Below, one piece after another: positions 29,509-38,646 of a DNA stretch of 64,000 bases (its first letter is position 1; each line of letters begins with the position of its first letter). Source of the DNA: CADEEN01 sp963751775. GTDB lineage: Bacteria > Pseudomonadota > Gammaproteobacteria > Burkholderiales > Burkholderiaceae_C. The notes beneath the pieces are model-generated. The model ran no database searches, was not told where the DNA came from, and saw nothing but the letters and a program-made list of their open reading frames with translations. The DNA lies in contig CAVVVW010000004.1 in the NCBI GenBank assembly GCA_963751775.1, forward strand, positions 30,263 to 94,262, read 5' to 3'. A program made the translations under genes and the position numbers.

Positions 29509-31480
29509 CGACGTCGACCATGTCGCCGCGCAACTCCATCAGTTCGCGCCGCGCTGCGGCCTCGCCCTTGCCCATCAGCTTGGTCAGCGCATCGACGGTG
29601 CCGGCGTGGTCGAGTGCGCCGTAGGCCACCTGCAGCAGGCGCCGCGTGTCGGGGTTGAGCGTGGTGTCCCACAGCTGCTCGGCGCTCATCTCGCCCAGGC
29701 CCTTGAAGCGGCTGATGGTCCACGAGCCGTCGCGTGCGCCTTCCTTGCGCAGCTTGTCCAGCGTGGCGTCGAGTTCACCCTGGTCGAGGGCGTAGATCTT
29801 GGCCGCCGGCTTCTTGCCGCGCGCCGGCGCGTCGACGCGGAACAGCGGCGGCTTGGCGACGTAGACATGGCCGCGCTCGATCAGCTTGGGGAAGTGGCGG
29901 AAGAAGAGTGTGAGCAGCAGGACCTGGATGTGCGAGCCGTCGACGTCGGCATCCGACAGGATGCAGACCTTGCCGTAGCGCAGGCCGGAGAAATCGGGCT
30001 CGTCATTCGCGCCATGCGGGTCGACGCCCACCGCCACCGCGATGTCGTGGATCTCGTTGTTGGCGAACAGCCGGTCGCGCTCGACCTCCCAGGCGTTGAG
30101 CACCTTGCCGCGCAGCGGCAGCACGGCTTGCGTCTCCTTGTTGCGGCCCATCTTGGCGCTGCCGCCGGCCGAGTCGCCTTCGACCAGGAAGACTTCGTTG
30201 TGCGTCAGGTCGCGGCTTTCGCAGTCGGTCAGCTTGCCGGGCAACACGGCCACGCCCGAGCCCTTGCGCTTCTCGACCTTCAGCGATGCACGCTGGCGCG
30301 TCTGCGCCTGCCGGATGACCAGCTCGGCCAGCTTCTTGCCGTGTTCGACATGCTGGCTCAGCCACAACTCGAGCGCCGGCCGGGTGTAGGCCGAGACCAG
30401 CCGCAGCGCGTCGCGCGAATTGAGCCGCTCCTTGATCTGGCCCTGGAACTGCGGGTCGAGCACCTTGGCCGAGAGCACGAAGCTGGCGCGCGAGAACACG
30501 TCGTCGGGCATCAGCTTGACGCCCTTGGGCTGCATCGCATGCAGCTCGATGAAGCCCTTGATGGCCGCGAACAGGCCATCCTTCAAGCCCGCCTCGTGGG
30601 TGCCGCCGGCCACCGTCGGGATCAGGTTGACGTAGCTCTCGCGCAGCGTGGCACCCTCTTCGGTGAAGGCCACGCACCACGCCGCGCCCTCGCCTTCGGC
30701 GTTGTTCTCGCTGTCGCCTTCCTCGGCGTAATGCGCGCCCTCGAACAGCGGAATCAGCGGATCGGCGGGCAGCGCCTGCAGCAGGTAGTCGCGCAGGCCG
30801 CCCTGGTACAGCCAGGTCTGCTTCTCCGTCCGTTCGCCGCTCTTCTCCTGCGTCAGCGTCACGCTCACGCCGGGCATCAGCACCGCCTTGCTGCGCAACA
30901 GATGCGTCAGTTCGGCACGCGGCAGCTCGGCGCTGTCGAAGTACTTGGCGTCGGGCCAGACGCGCACCGTGGTGCCCTGCTTGCGGTCGGCCGCAGTGGC
31001 CTTGCGCACGACCTGCTTTTCGACCACCTCGCCACCCGAGAACGCCATCGTCGCGACCTGGCCTTCGCGGTACGTCGTCACCGCCAGGCGCTTGGCCAGC
31101 GCGTTGGTGACGCTGACGCCCACGCCGTGCAGGCCGCCGGAGAAGCTGTAGGCACCGCCGCCGCCCTTGTCGAACTTGCCGCCGGCGTGCAGCCGCGTGA
31201 AGACGATCTCGATCACCGGCACGCCCTCTTCGGGGTGCAGGCCGAACGGGATGCCGCGGCCGTCGTCCTCGACGCTGACCGAGCCGTCGGCGTGCAGCGT
31301 CAGCGCGATGCGTTGGCCGAATCCGGCCAGCGCCTCGTCGGCCGCGTTGTCGATGACCTCCTGGATGACGTGCAGCGGGCTCTCGGTGCGGGTGTACATG
31401 CCCGGGCGCTGCTTGACGGGCTCGAGCCCCTTCAGCACGCGGATCGAGGCTTCGGCGTATTTGGCGGTCTTGGTCGGCAT
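29501..31480 (-). CDS. parE: DNA topoisomerase IV subunit B (ParE)
   Basis: This intact 659-residue protein is the ATPase subunit of topoisomerase IV. The GHKL ATPase is seen in VIDNAADEALAG, DDGRGIPFGLHPEEGVPV and GGLHGVGVSVTNAL. The TOPRIM domain has FLVEGDSAGGSAKMGRN and the Asp pair in CILSDADVDGSHI, followed by SRFKGLGEMSAEQLWDTT. Its partner ParC is encoded 26 kb away on the same strand. It lies eleven bases downstream of the TetR gene stop, an unusual operon partner. Confidence 0.95.
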   Translation of the reverse strand: MPTKTAKYAEASIRVLKGLEPVKQRPGMYTRTESPLHVIQEVIDNAADEALAGFGQRIALTLHADGSVSVEDDGRGIPFGLHPEEGVPVIEIVFTRLHAGGKFDKGGGGAYSFSGGLHGVGVSVTNALAKRLAVTTYREGQVATMAFSGGEVVEKQVVRKATAADRKQGTTVRVWPDAKYFDSAELPRAELTHLLRSKAVLMPGVSVTLTQEKSGERTEKQTWLYQGGLRDYLLQALPADPLIPLFEGAHYAEEGDSENNAEGEGAAWCVAFTEEGATLRESYVNLIPTVAGGTHEAGLKDGLFAAIKGFIELHAMQPKGVKLMPDDVFSRASFVLSAKVLDPQFQGQIKERLNSRDALRLVSAYTRPALELWLSQHVEHGKKLAELVIRQAQTRQRASLKVEKRKGSGVAVLPGKLTDCESRDLTHNEVFLVEGDSAGGSAKMGRNKETQAVLPLRGKVLNAWEVERDRLFANNEIHDIAVAVGVDPHGANDEPDFSGLRYGKVCILSDADVDGSHIQVLLLTLFFRHFPKLIERGHVYVAKPPLFRVDAPARGKKPAAKIYALDQGELDATLDKLRKEGARDGSWTISRFKGLGEMSAEQLWDTTLNPDTRRLLQVAYGALDHAGTVDALTKLMGKGEAAARRELMELRGDMVDVDV

Positions 31481-31491
31481 GGCGGACGATT

Positions 31492-32178
31492 CTAGGAGGC
31501 GCCCCGGCGCCGCCCGCGGTTGGCCAGTGCCGCGGCATCGGCCTGGATGCGCGCCAACAGGGCCTCGAGGCCGAGTTCGTAGGTCGCTGCCCAATGCGGC
31601 CGCTCGAAGAATGGTGCGCAGGCGGCGAGCAGCGGACAATGTTCGGCGACATAGCCGTCGGTGACCGGATCGGCGGCCGACGGGCCGCGCGCGTAGCCCG
31701 AGGTCTCGTCGAGCGCCGCGCCGGTGATGTAGTAGCCCACGGCGCGGAAATGCCGGGCTGTCAGCTCGGCGTCGGGCAGCACGTCGGAGATCAGCCCGAG
31801 CGCCGATTCGATCAGGCGCACGCCCGTGGGCGTGTTCAGCCGGTGCACCGCCAGCAGCGGGTAGAACGCCGCGAAGCGATTCGCCATCGCGCGGTAGGCG
31901 TGCAGGAAGCGGCGCAGGCGGTCGATCGGCGCGAGGTCGGCCGGCGGCAACGCGATGCAGGCGATCGCGTGGTCGACCATCGCGTCGAGCAGGTGGTGCT
32001 TGCTCGGGAAGTGGTGGTAGATGCTCATCGCCTCGCAGCCCAGGCGATCGCCGAGCTTGCGCGTGCTGAACGCGGCCAGGCCTTCGGCGGCCACCAGCTC
32101 GAAAGCCACGGCCACGATGCGCTCGCGCGACAGCGCGACAGCATTGCCTGACGGGCGGGTTTTCCTGGGGGTCGCCAT
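31492..32178 (-). CDS. TetR family transcriptional regulator
   Basis: This 228-residue protein has an N-terminal helix-turn-helix (ALSRERIVAVAFELVAAEGLAAFSTRKLGDRLGCEAMSIYHHF, split over helices 1-4). The C-terminal ligand domain resembles TetR_C_33-type regulators. It diverges from the sterol desaturase gene, and the 123 bp between them contain two matching palindromes that are the likely operators. It probably represses itself and the desaturase-MFS genes, and may also affect parE downstream. Confidence 0.9.
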   Translation of the reverse strand: MATPRKTRPSGNAVALSRERIVAVAFELVAAEGLAAFSTRKLGDRLGCEAMSIYHHFPSKHHLLDAMVDHAIACIALPPADLAPIDRLRRFLHAYRAMANRFAAFYPLLAVHRLNTPTGVRLIESALGLISDVLPDAELTARHFRAVGYYITGAALDETSGYARGPSAADPVTDGYVAEHCPLLAACAPFFERPHWAATYELGLEALLARIQADAAALANRGRRRGAS

Positions 32179-32189
32179 GGCTTGAAATC

Positions 32190-32200
32190 TTACAGCGTAA
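32190..32200. promoter_or_regulatory. palindromic operator box 1 (probable TetR site)
   Basis: The sequence TTAC-AGC-GTAA is a perfect inverted repeat with a 3-base centre, eleven to twelve bases upstream of the tetR start. It shares half-sites with box 2, centred 32 bp away. Confidence 0.6.
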
Positions 32201-32220
32201 AGCTTATCTTTGAAATCGAC

Positions 32221-32233
32221 CTTACGATGTAAG
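32221..32233. promoter_or_regulatory. palindromic operator box 2 (probable TetR site)
   Basis: CTTAC-GAT-GTAAG is a perfect 5-bp inverted repeat with a 3-base centre. Its TTACnnnGTAA core equals that of box 1. The 32-bp centre spacing, about three helical turns, would put two repressor dimers on one face of the DNA. Confidence 0.6.
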
Positions 32234-32301
32234 TCCGGACCCGGTCCGGACGACGGAAGCCGTGCACGCCGCGTGCCGGCGGTGACGCGAGAAAAGGAGC
32301 C

Positions 32302-33093
32302 ATGAACATGGAAACGATCGATCTCGTCGGATTGCTGATCCCACTCATGTATTTCACGATGCTGGCCGTCGAAGCCCTCTGGCCGGCGCGCGACTTCCCG
32401 CCGCGCCGGGGCTGGCGCTGGCTCGGTGTCGGCTTCCTGCTGCTGATCGCCACCGTCGGCGCGGTCGTGCCGCTGCTGCTGCCGCTCGACTGGATGGCCG
32501 CGCACCGCTGGGTCGACGGCAGCCGCCTGGGCGTGGCCGGCGGCACGCTGGTCGGCTGGGTCGTCCTCTCTGGCTTCGCCTATGTCTACCACCGCACGGT
32601 GCACTCATTCGCGCCGCTGTGGCGCCTGACGCACCAGCTGCACCACAGCCCGCAGCGGGTGGACATCTCCGGCTCGGTGCTGTTCCACCCGGTCGAGATG
32701 GTGCTGCAGACGTTGCTGCAGTTGTTCGTCACCGTCATCGTGCTGGGCCTCGATCCGCTGGCCGCCGCGCTGGTCGGCGTGGTGGCGGCGTTCCACGGCA
32801 TGTTCCAGCATTGGAACGTGCGCACGCCGCAATGGCTGGGCTACCTCATCCAGCGGCCCGAGGCCCATTGCGTGCACCACCGGCGCGGCGTGCACGCCTA
32901 CAACTACGGCGACCTGCCGCTGTGGGACCTGTTGCTCGGCACCTTTCGCAATCCGCGCGACTACCACGGCGATTGCGGCTTCGAGGCCCCTGCCGATCGC
33001 CGCGTGGGCGCGATGCTGGCATTGCAGGACGTCAACCGGCCGCTGTACGGCGCAGGCAGTCGCGGCGCAAGACCCCACGCAGCGCACGCCTAA
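32302..33093 (+). CDS. sterol desaturase / fatty acid hydroxylase family membrane protein
   Basis: This intact 263-residue integral membrane protein has the di-iron histidine clusters of the family: YHRTVHSF, LTHQLHHSPQR, FHGMFQHWN and EAHCVHHRRGVHAYNYGDLPLWD. It is expected to hydroxylate or desaturate a lipid substrate using O2. AAAAGGAG precedes the ATG. Under likely control of the divergent TetR protein, it is followed by an MFS transporter, suggesting a lipid or lipophile-responsive unit. Confidence 0.9.
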   Translation: MNMETIDLVGLLIPLMYFTMLAVEALWPARDFPPRRGWRWLGVGFLLLIATVGAVVPLLLPLDWMAAHRWVDGSRLGVAGGTLVGWVVLSGFAYVYHRTVHSFAPLWRLTHQLHHSPQRVDISGSVLFHPVEMVLQTLLQLFVTVIVLGLDPLAAALVGVVAAFHGMFQHWNVRTPQWLGYLIQRPEAHCVHHRRGVHAYNYGDLPLWDLLLGTFRNPRDYHGDCGFEAPADRRVGAMLALQDVNRPLYGAGSRGARPHAAHA

Positions 33094-33228
33094 TTGGCGC
33101 CACCGCGGCGGCGGGCCACGGTCGTCCGCGCGTTCGCGGCCCTCGGTATGGCGCGTGCCGGCGCGGATGGCGCAATCTGGCTACAGTGTCGCAATGAGTA
33201 CCGCACATGCGCCCGCGCGCCACTGTCG

Positions 33229-34414
33229 ATGACCCAGGTGCTGATGTGCGGCGCCGCGATCGTGACCCTGTCGATGGGCATCCGCCATGGCTTCGGCCTG
33301 TGGCTGCAGCCGATCACGATGGAGCGCGGCTGGACGCGCGAGACCTTCGCCTTCGCGCTGGCGGTGCAGAACCTGGCCTGGGGCCTCGCCGGCCCGTTCG
33401 TCGGCGCGCTGGCCGATCGCTTCGGCGCCTTCAGGGTGTTGATCGGCCGACGTGCTGTACGCCGCCGGCCTGGTCGGCATGGCCTTGGCGACCACCGGGC
33501 TGGCGTTCACCGGCAGCGCCGGCATCCTGATCGGCGTCGCCCAGGCCGGCTGCACCTATGCGGTCGTCTACGGCGTGATCGGCCGCAACGTGCCCGCGGA
33601 GAAGCGCTCGTGGGCGATGGGCGTCACCGCCGCGGCCGGCTCCTTCGGCCAGTTCCTGATGGTGCCGGTGTCGAGCTGGCTGATCGGCGTCTTCGGCTGG
33701 CAGCAGGCGCTGATCGTCCTGGGCGGCGGCGTGCTGGCAATCCTGCCGCTGGCGTTCGGCCTGAAGGAGCGCGCGCGACCGGCGGCCGCGGCGGCGAGCA
33801 CCAGAGCATCCGCGACCGCGCTGCGCGAGGCCTTCGGCCACCGCAGCTTCCAGCTGCTGACGGCGGGCTACTTCGTCTGCGGCTTCCAGGTCGTCTTCAT
33901 CGGCGTGCACTTGCCGAGCTACCTCAAGGACCAGGGCCTGACGCCGCAGGTGGCGACCATGGCGCTGGCCTTGATCGGCCTGTTCAACGTGTTCGGCACC
34001 TACGCCGCGGGCTCGCTCGGCCAGCGCATGGCCAAGCGGCACATCCTGTCGGCCATCTACGCGCTGCGCTCGCTGGTGATCGTGGCTTTTCTGGCTGCGC
34101 CGCTGACGCCGATGGCGGTCTACCTGTTCGCGAGCGCGATGGGTGTGTTGTGGCTGTCCACGGTGCCGCCGACCAACGCGGTGGTGGCGCAGATCTTCGG
34201 CGTGCGCCACTTCTCGATGCTCAGCGGCTTCGTCTTCCTCAGCCACCAACTCGGCTCGTTCCTGGGCGCCTGGCTCGGCGGCAAGCTGTACGACGCCACC
34301 GGCAGCTACGACGTGGTCTGGGGCATCGCGGTGGCACTGGGCGTGTTTGCGGCGCTGATCAACCTGCCGGTGCGCGAGACGCCGATCCAGCGGCCATCGC
34401 TGGCGCCGGCATGA
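33229..34414 (+). CDS. MFS transporter, one frame break
   Basis: This is a twelve-helix major facilitator of about 395 residues. It opens TQVLMCGAAIVTLSMGIRHGFGLWLQPITMERGWTRE, a pattern seen in oxalate/monocarboxylate-type MFS carriers. FVGALADRFGAFRVL is the conserved loop 2-3 motif. The frame changes near 33450 by one extra C; reading continues DVLYAAGLVGMALATTG to the end PIQRPSLAPA. The ATG at 33229 is used; a second ATG at 33194 would add an N-terminus only if another indel is assumed. Its stop overlaps the next start as ATGA. Confidence 0.87.
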
Positions 34415-34554
34415 ACCGACCGGTCAGTCCCTGGTACCGGTCGCGCGCGGTGTGGACCGTGGCCTCGCTGCTGGCGCTGGGCTGCGTCTTCGTGTCGTAC
34501 CTGCGCCCCGACCTGATGCTCGATCTGGCCAATCTGGTGTGGAGCTGCTTTTGA
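34411..34554 (+). CDS. small single-span membrane protein (47 aa)
   Basis: MNRPVSPWYRSRAVWTVASL opens a 47-residue protein with one hydrophobic helix (VWTVASLLALGCVFVSYL). The ATG overlaps the MFS stop (ATGA), a typical coupled start, and its own stop lies inside the start region of the next gene. The family is not recognised, though small membrane peptides of this shape occur after MFS genes in Burkholderiales. Confidence 0.6.
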   Translation: MNRPVSPWYRSRAVWTVASLLALGCVFVSYLRPDLMLDLANLVWSCF

Positions 34555-35089
34555 CGGCGCACGCCGGCGCCGAGGCGTCGGCCTGGGTCAGGCGCTGGTC
34601 GCATCTGCTCGCCGCCGACGCCAGCGTGCTCGACGTGGCCTGCGGCAGCGGCCGCCACCTGCGCTGGTTCGCCGAGCGCGGGGCTCGCGTCACCGGGGTC
34701 GATCGTGACGCCGCGGCCGTGGCCGCGTTGCAGGGGCTGGGCCGCGTGCTGGTGGCCGACATCGAGACGCGGCCCCTGGCCGCTGGCCGGCGAACGCTTC
34801 GACGCGGTGGTCGTGACCAACTACCTGTGGCGGCCGCTGTGGCCCTCGCTGCTGGCCAGCCTGGCCGAGGGCGGCGTGTTGATCTACGAGACCTTCGCGC
34901 TCGGCAACGAGGCATTTGGCAGGCCGTCGAATCCCGACTTTCTGCTGCGCCCGGGCGAGCTGCTCGAGGCTCTGCCGCGGCCTGCACGTGGTGGCCTACG
35001 AAGACGGCGTGGAGGACGCGCCGTTGCGCCGCGTGCAGCGCATCGCCGCGGTGAATTCGGCCGCCGCGGACGCGCGCCACCGGCTGTAG
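34539..35089 (+). CDS. class I SAM-dependent methyltransferase (TehB-like), two frame breaks
   Basis: The product has motif I SVLDVACGSGRHLRWFAERGARVTGVDRD and motif IV FDAVVVTNYLWRPLWPSLLASLAEGGVLIYETFALGN, as in small TehB-like methyltransferases of about 185 residues. The frame breaks near 34785 and 34980; the C-terminus is VAYEDGVEDAPLRRVQRIAAVNS. The likely start is GTG 34539, which overlaps the preceding small gene. It is 57 bp upstream of dapA. The methyl acceptor is unknown. Confidence 0.82.
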
Positions 35090-35111
35090 GCGGCCGTTGC
35101 CGCCGCGCGGC

Positions 35112-35117
35112 TAAAAT
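35112..35117 (+). promoter_or_regulatory. probable -10 element of dapA
   Basis: TAAAAT stands out in a GC-rich stretch 29 bp before the dapA start. No good -35 hexamer is seen at 17 bp, so only the -10 is proposed. Confidence 0.4.
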
Positions 35118-35145
35118 CTGCCGCTTGCAGGAAACACCATCCCCC

Positions 35146-36125
35146 ATGAACCCGATTGTTGGCAGCATCGTTGCACTGGTCACGCCGATGCTGGATGACG
35201 GCAGCGTCGACTACCCGACGCTGCGGCGCCTGATCGACTGGCACATCGCCGAAGGCACGGCCTGCATCGGCGTGGTCGGCACGACCGGCGAGTCGCCGAC
35301 CGTCAGCATCGAAGAGCACTGCGAAATCATCCGCGTCGCCGTCGAGCACGCCGCAGGGCGCGTGCCGATCATGGCCGGCGCCGGCGCGAACTCGACCGCC
35401 GAGGCGATCGAGCTGTCGCGCTTCGCCAAGAAGGTCGGCGCCAACTGCACGCTGCAGGTGGTGCCCTACTACAACAAGCCGACGCAGGAAGGCATCTACC
35501 GCCACTTCCGCGCCATCGCCGAGGCCGTGGACATGCCGGTGGTGCTCTACAACGTGCCCGGCCGCACCGTGGCCGATATGGCGCAACGACACCGTGATGC
35601 GGCTGACCCAGGTGCCCGGCATCGTCGGCATCAAGGACGCCACCGGCAACATCGACCGCGGTGCCTGGCTGATCAAGCAGGCGCCCGAAGGGCTTCTCGA
35701 TCTACTCCGGCGACGACCAGACCGCGATCGCGCTGATGCTGCTCGGCGGCCACGGCAACGTCAGCGTCACGGCCAACGTGGCGCCGCGCGCGATGGCCGA
35801 ACTGTGCCGCGCCGCGATCGCCGGCAATGCCAGGCAGGCCAGCGAGATCCACTTGAAGCTGCTGGCCTTGCACAGGCAGCTGTTTGCCGAGGCCAACCCG
35901 ATCCCGGTCAAGTGGGCGCTGGCGCGCCTGGGCCGCTGCGGCCCGGCGCTGCGGCTGCCGCTGGTGGGCCTGTCCGAGGCCCTGCACGCGCCGCTCGAGC
36001 AGGCGCTGCGCGAAGCCGGCCTGCTGTGTCCGGGACCGTCCGCGAAACGTTCTCTTCCGCCCGAGTCCCTTTCCTTCCCGAACGTCGGCCGCCGCAAGGC
36101 GCCGCACCACCGATGCATCCTGTGA
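35146..36125 (+). CDS. dapA: 4-hydroxy-tetrahydrodipicolinate synthase (DapA), two frame breaks
   Basis: DapA condenses pyruvate with aspartate semialdehyde in the lysine/diaminopimelate pathway. The motifs are intact: GVVGTTGESPTVSIEEH, VVPYYNKPTQEGIYRHF with the catalytic Tyr, YNVPGRTVADM, and the Schiff-base Lys in GIVGIKDATGNIDR. The frame breaks near 35583 and 35695. The expected end, about residue 293 (LEQALREAGLL), is not followed by a stop; the frame runs about 32 residues further to 36125 into bamC, so a third error or an unusual tail is possible. The dapA-bamC order is the standard one (bamC was once called dapX). Confidence 0.92.
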
Positions 36126-37413
36126 ACGTTACCCTGCCATTGCTGCTTCGCTCGGCCCTGCTCCTGGCCACGGCGGTCGCGCTCGGCGCCTGCTCGTCCA
36201 CCGACGGCCTGCTGTCGGGCGACAAGATCGACTACAAGAGCCAGGGCGTCAAGACCGCGCCGCTCGACATCCCGCCCGACCTGACCCAACTCCAGCGCGA
36301 TTCCCGCTATCAGCCGCAGAGCGGTGGCGCTGTCAGCGCCAGTACGTACGGTTCCACGCCGCCGCGGCGGCGACGGCACGCCGGCACCGGCGCCGGCCGA
36401 CAGCAACGCGCGACAGCGACGGCGACAGCGACAGCGACAACGACACCAACTGTCGACACCGCGCGACGCCGACAGCGACGCCAGGCGCTACCGGCGCACG
36501 CCGGCGACGACGGCGGCCACCGCGCCCGGCCAGCACCGTTGCGCCGACCAGCATCGGCGAGATGCGCATCGTGCGCGAAGGCAACCAGCGCTGGCTGTCG
36601 GTGCCGATGCCGGCCGAGCAGTTGTGGCCGCAATTGCGCGCGTTCTGGCAGGAACGTGGCCTTGCCGCTGGTGATCGACAACCCCGACACCGGCGTGATG
36701 GAAACCGACTGGGCCGAGAACCGCGCCAAGATCCCGCTGGACGCCATCCGCCGCACCCTGGGCCGCGCACTCGATACGCTCTACGACACCGGCGAGCGCG
36801 ACCGCTTTCGCATGCGCGTCGAGCGCAATGCCGGCGGCAGCGACGTCTTCCTCAGCCACCGCGGCATGGTCGAGATCTACACCAACGAGCGCAAGGATTT
36901 CCAGTCGACGATCTGGACTCAGCGGCCGAGCGACCCGGAGCTCGAAGCCGAGATGCTGACGCGCCTGATGGTCAAGCTCGGCGCCAAGGAAGAAGTGGCG
37001 CGCGCACGGTCGCCGCGAAGCCGCCCGCCGCGCCCCGCGTGCGCGCGCGCTCGAAGGGCTGCCGGCCGCCACACTGCAAGTCGACGAAGGCTTCGACCGC
37101 GCCTGGCGCCGTGTCGGCCTGACACTCGACCGCAGCGGCTTCACCGTCGAAGACCGCGACCGCGCAGGCGGCCTGTACTTCGTGCGCTACGTCGATCCGA
37201 AGGATGCGGCCAGCGCAGCCGAACCCGGGTTCTTCGCCAAGATGCTCAACTTCGGCAAGTCCGACACGGCGCAGGCCCCGGGCCGCTACCGCATCGCCGT
37301 CAAGGCCGACGGCCGAGCGCACCAACGTCTCGGTGCAGAACGCCCAGGGCGGGCCCGAAAACGGCGCGGTCGGCCAGCGCATCGTCGCCCTGCTGGTCGA
37401 AGACCTGAAGTAG
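36113..37413 (+). CDS. bamC: outer-membrane assembly lipoprotein BamC, about four frame breaks
   Basis: BamC is a lipoprotein of the BAM complex that inserts beta-barrel proteins in the outer membrane. The signal is LLRSALLLATAVALGACSS (lipobox LGAC). The conserved unstructured N-terminal segment is DYKSQGVKTAPLDIPPDLTQL. A low-complexity Thr/Ala/Pro-like stretch with a CGACAG repeat lies around 36370-36480. The helix-grip domains follow: RIVREGNQRWLSVPMPAEQLWP and LQVDEGFDRAWRRVGLTLDRSGFTVEDRDRA, ending VALLVEDLK. The frame breaks in the low-complexity part and near 36660, 37008 and 37315. It overlaps the dapA frame by 13 bp. Confidence 0.87.
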
Positions 37414-37433
37414 CCCGGCGCTGCGGGCCTGCC

Positions 37434-38223
37434 GTGCTGCGCTTCACCAGCCTGGGCAGCGGCAGCAGCGGCAACGCCACCTTGGTCGAGGCCCGGCCGC
37501 ACGATGGCGCGCGGCCCACGCGCCTGCTCGTCGACTGCGGCCTGCCGCCGCGCCAATTGGCCGCCCGACTGGCCGCGCGCGGCCTGTCGGTCGCCGACAT
37601 CGACGCGGTCTTCGTCACGCACGAGCACAGCGATCATGTCGGCGGCGTCCTGGCCCTGCAGCGCCGGCACGGCACTGCGGTATGGGCCAGTGCGGGTACC
37701 TGGGCGCGGGCGAGCGCCAAGCGTCGACCCGGCGCCGGAATGCCACATTGCCCGCGACGGCGAGGCGATCGTCGTCGGCAGCCTGACGATCCGACCCTTC
37801 GCGGTACCGCACGACGCGGCCGAGCCGCTGCAACTGACCTGCAGCGACGGCCGGCACCGCATCGGCATCCTGACCGACATCGGCGAGCCCACCGACGCCG
37901 TGGCGCGCGCGCTGCAGGGCTGCGACGCGCTGCTGCTCGAAACCAACCACGACCCGGCCATGCTCGCGGCCAGCGCCTACCCGGCCTGGCTCAAGCGCCG
38001 CATTGCCGGCCAGCACGGCCACCTGGCCAACGCCCAGTCGGCAACCCTGCTCGACGCCTGCCGCCACGACGGCCTGCGCCACGTGGTGGCCGCCCACCTG
38101 AGCCGGCAGAACAACCGGCCCGAGCTGGCGCTGGCCGCGTTGCGCGGTGCGCTCGGCGCGGCGCGCACGCAGCTCTCGGTGGCCGACGCCGCGAGCGGCT
38201 GCGCCTGGGTGGTCGCAGGCTGA
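37434..38223 (+). CDS. MBL-fold metallo-hydrolase (YycJ-like), one frame break
   Basis: The first residues, LRFTSLGSGSSGNATLVEA, and the metal motif VFVTHEHSDHVGGVLAL (HxHxDH) define a metallo-beta-lactamase fold hydrolase of the YycJ/ComEC-like group. The later ligands are in VPHDAAEPL, ILTDIGEPT and ETNHDPAM. The frame breaks near 37715. Length is about 263 residues and the start is GTG 37434. The dapA-bamC-MBL order is common in Burkholderiales. Many members are nucleases or act on phosphodiesters, but the substrate is unproven. Confidence 0.85.
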
Positions 38224-38267
38224 ACCGGCGGCCCGCCCGCGCGAGCGCGCTGCGCAGCAGAAAAGCA

Positions 38268-38289
38268 GAAGCCGCCCGAAGGCGGCTTC
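38268..38289 (-). terminator. rho-independent-type terminator
   Basis: A perfect 9-bp stem GAAGCCGCC / GGCGGCTTC with a CGAA loop lies between two converging genes. On the minus strand it is followed by TGCTTTTCTGC, so it mainly ends the small lipoprotein transcript, and it may act on the metallo-hydrolase transcript too. Confidence 0.8.
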
Positions 38290-38311
38290 CTTGGTGCAAT
38301 CGGCGGGCCGA

Positions 38312-38506
38312 TTACTTGGACGCTGCCGATGCGCCGGAGCAGCTGCCAGGCGGCAGCTCAGCCGTCGCGGCCGAGGCCGGGGCTGCGGGGGCAGCAACAG
38401 CGGCCGGCGCCGGCGCGGGAGCGGCGGGCGCAGCTTCTTCCTTCTTGCCGCAAGCGGCCAGGGCAACGGCAGCGACCAGGGAGGCCAACAGGAGCGACTT
38501 GTTCAT
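38312..38506 (-). CDS. small alanine/proline-rich lipoprotein (64 aa)
   Basis: MNKSLLLASLVAAVALAACGKKEEA is a clear lipoprotein signal with lipobox LAAC. The mature part is a 40-residue Ala/Pro run with one later Cys (PPGSCSGASAASK). Such peptides are common in Comamonadaceae/Rubrivivax-type genomes and have no known function. AAGGAA precedes the ATG. It has its own strong -10 and a 110-base leader containing two palindromes, plus a strong terminator, so it is probably a highly expressed single-gene transcript. Confidence 0.8.
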   Translation of the reverse strand: MNKSLLLASLVAAVALAACGKKEEAAPAAPAPAPAAVAAPAAPASAATAELPPGSCSGASAASK

Positions 38507-38538
38507 GGGAAATTCCTTGGAGTTCAGTGAGTCGAACG

Positions 38539-38570
38539 ATTACCGGTAATTGTTGGATTCGTGAGAATCC
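38539..38570 (-). promoter_or_regulatory. two palindromes in the lipoprotein mRNA leader
   Basis: ATTACCGGTAAT (38539-38550) is a perfect 12-bp palindrome. Next to it GGATTC-GTGA-GAATCC (38555-38570) can form a perfect 6-bp hairpin with a tetraloop. Both lie between the proposed transcription start (about 38614) and the ribosome site, so they could be a protein site or a leader RNA structure. Confidence 0.45.
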
Positions 38571-38621
38571 GCTTCGATCAAGGACAAGAAGCGCTCGAGC
38601 CGCCCTTGTACCCAGCCTGTA

Positions 38622-38627
38622 ATTATA
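38622..38627 (-). promoter_or_regulatory. -10 element TATAAT of the small lipoprotein gene
   Basis: On the minus strand the sequence reads a consensus TATAAT about 116 bp before the start codon. The region where a -35 box would lie is covered by the inverted repeat CTAGGG-GCTTG-CCCTAG (38634-38650), which also overlaps the stop codon of the upstream gene. Confidence 0.6.
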
Positions 38628-38646
38628 GCGTTCCTAGGGGCTTGCC

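Noticed and set aside
29075..31495. An 806-codon open frame on the plus strand
   Set aside because: Antisense to parE and the GNAT gene; composition is that of a shadow frame.
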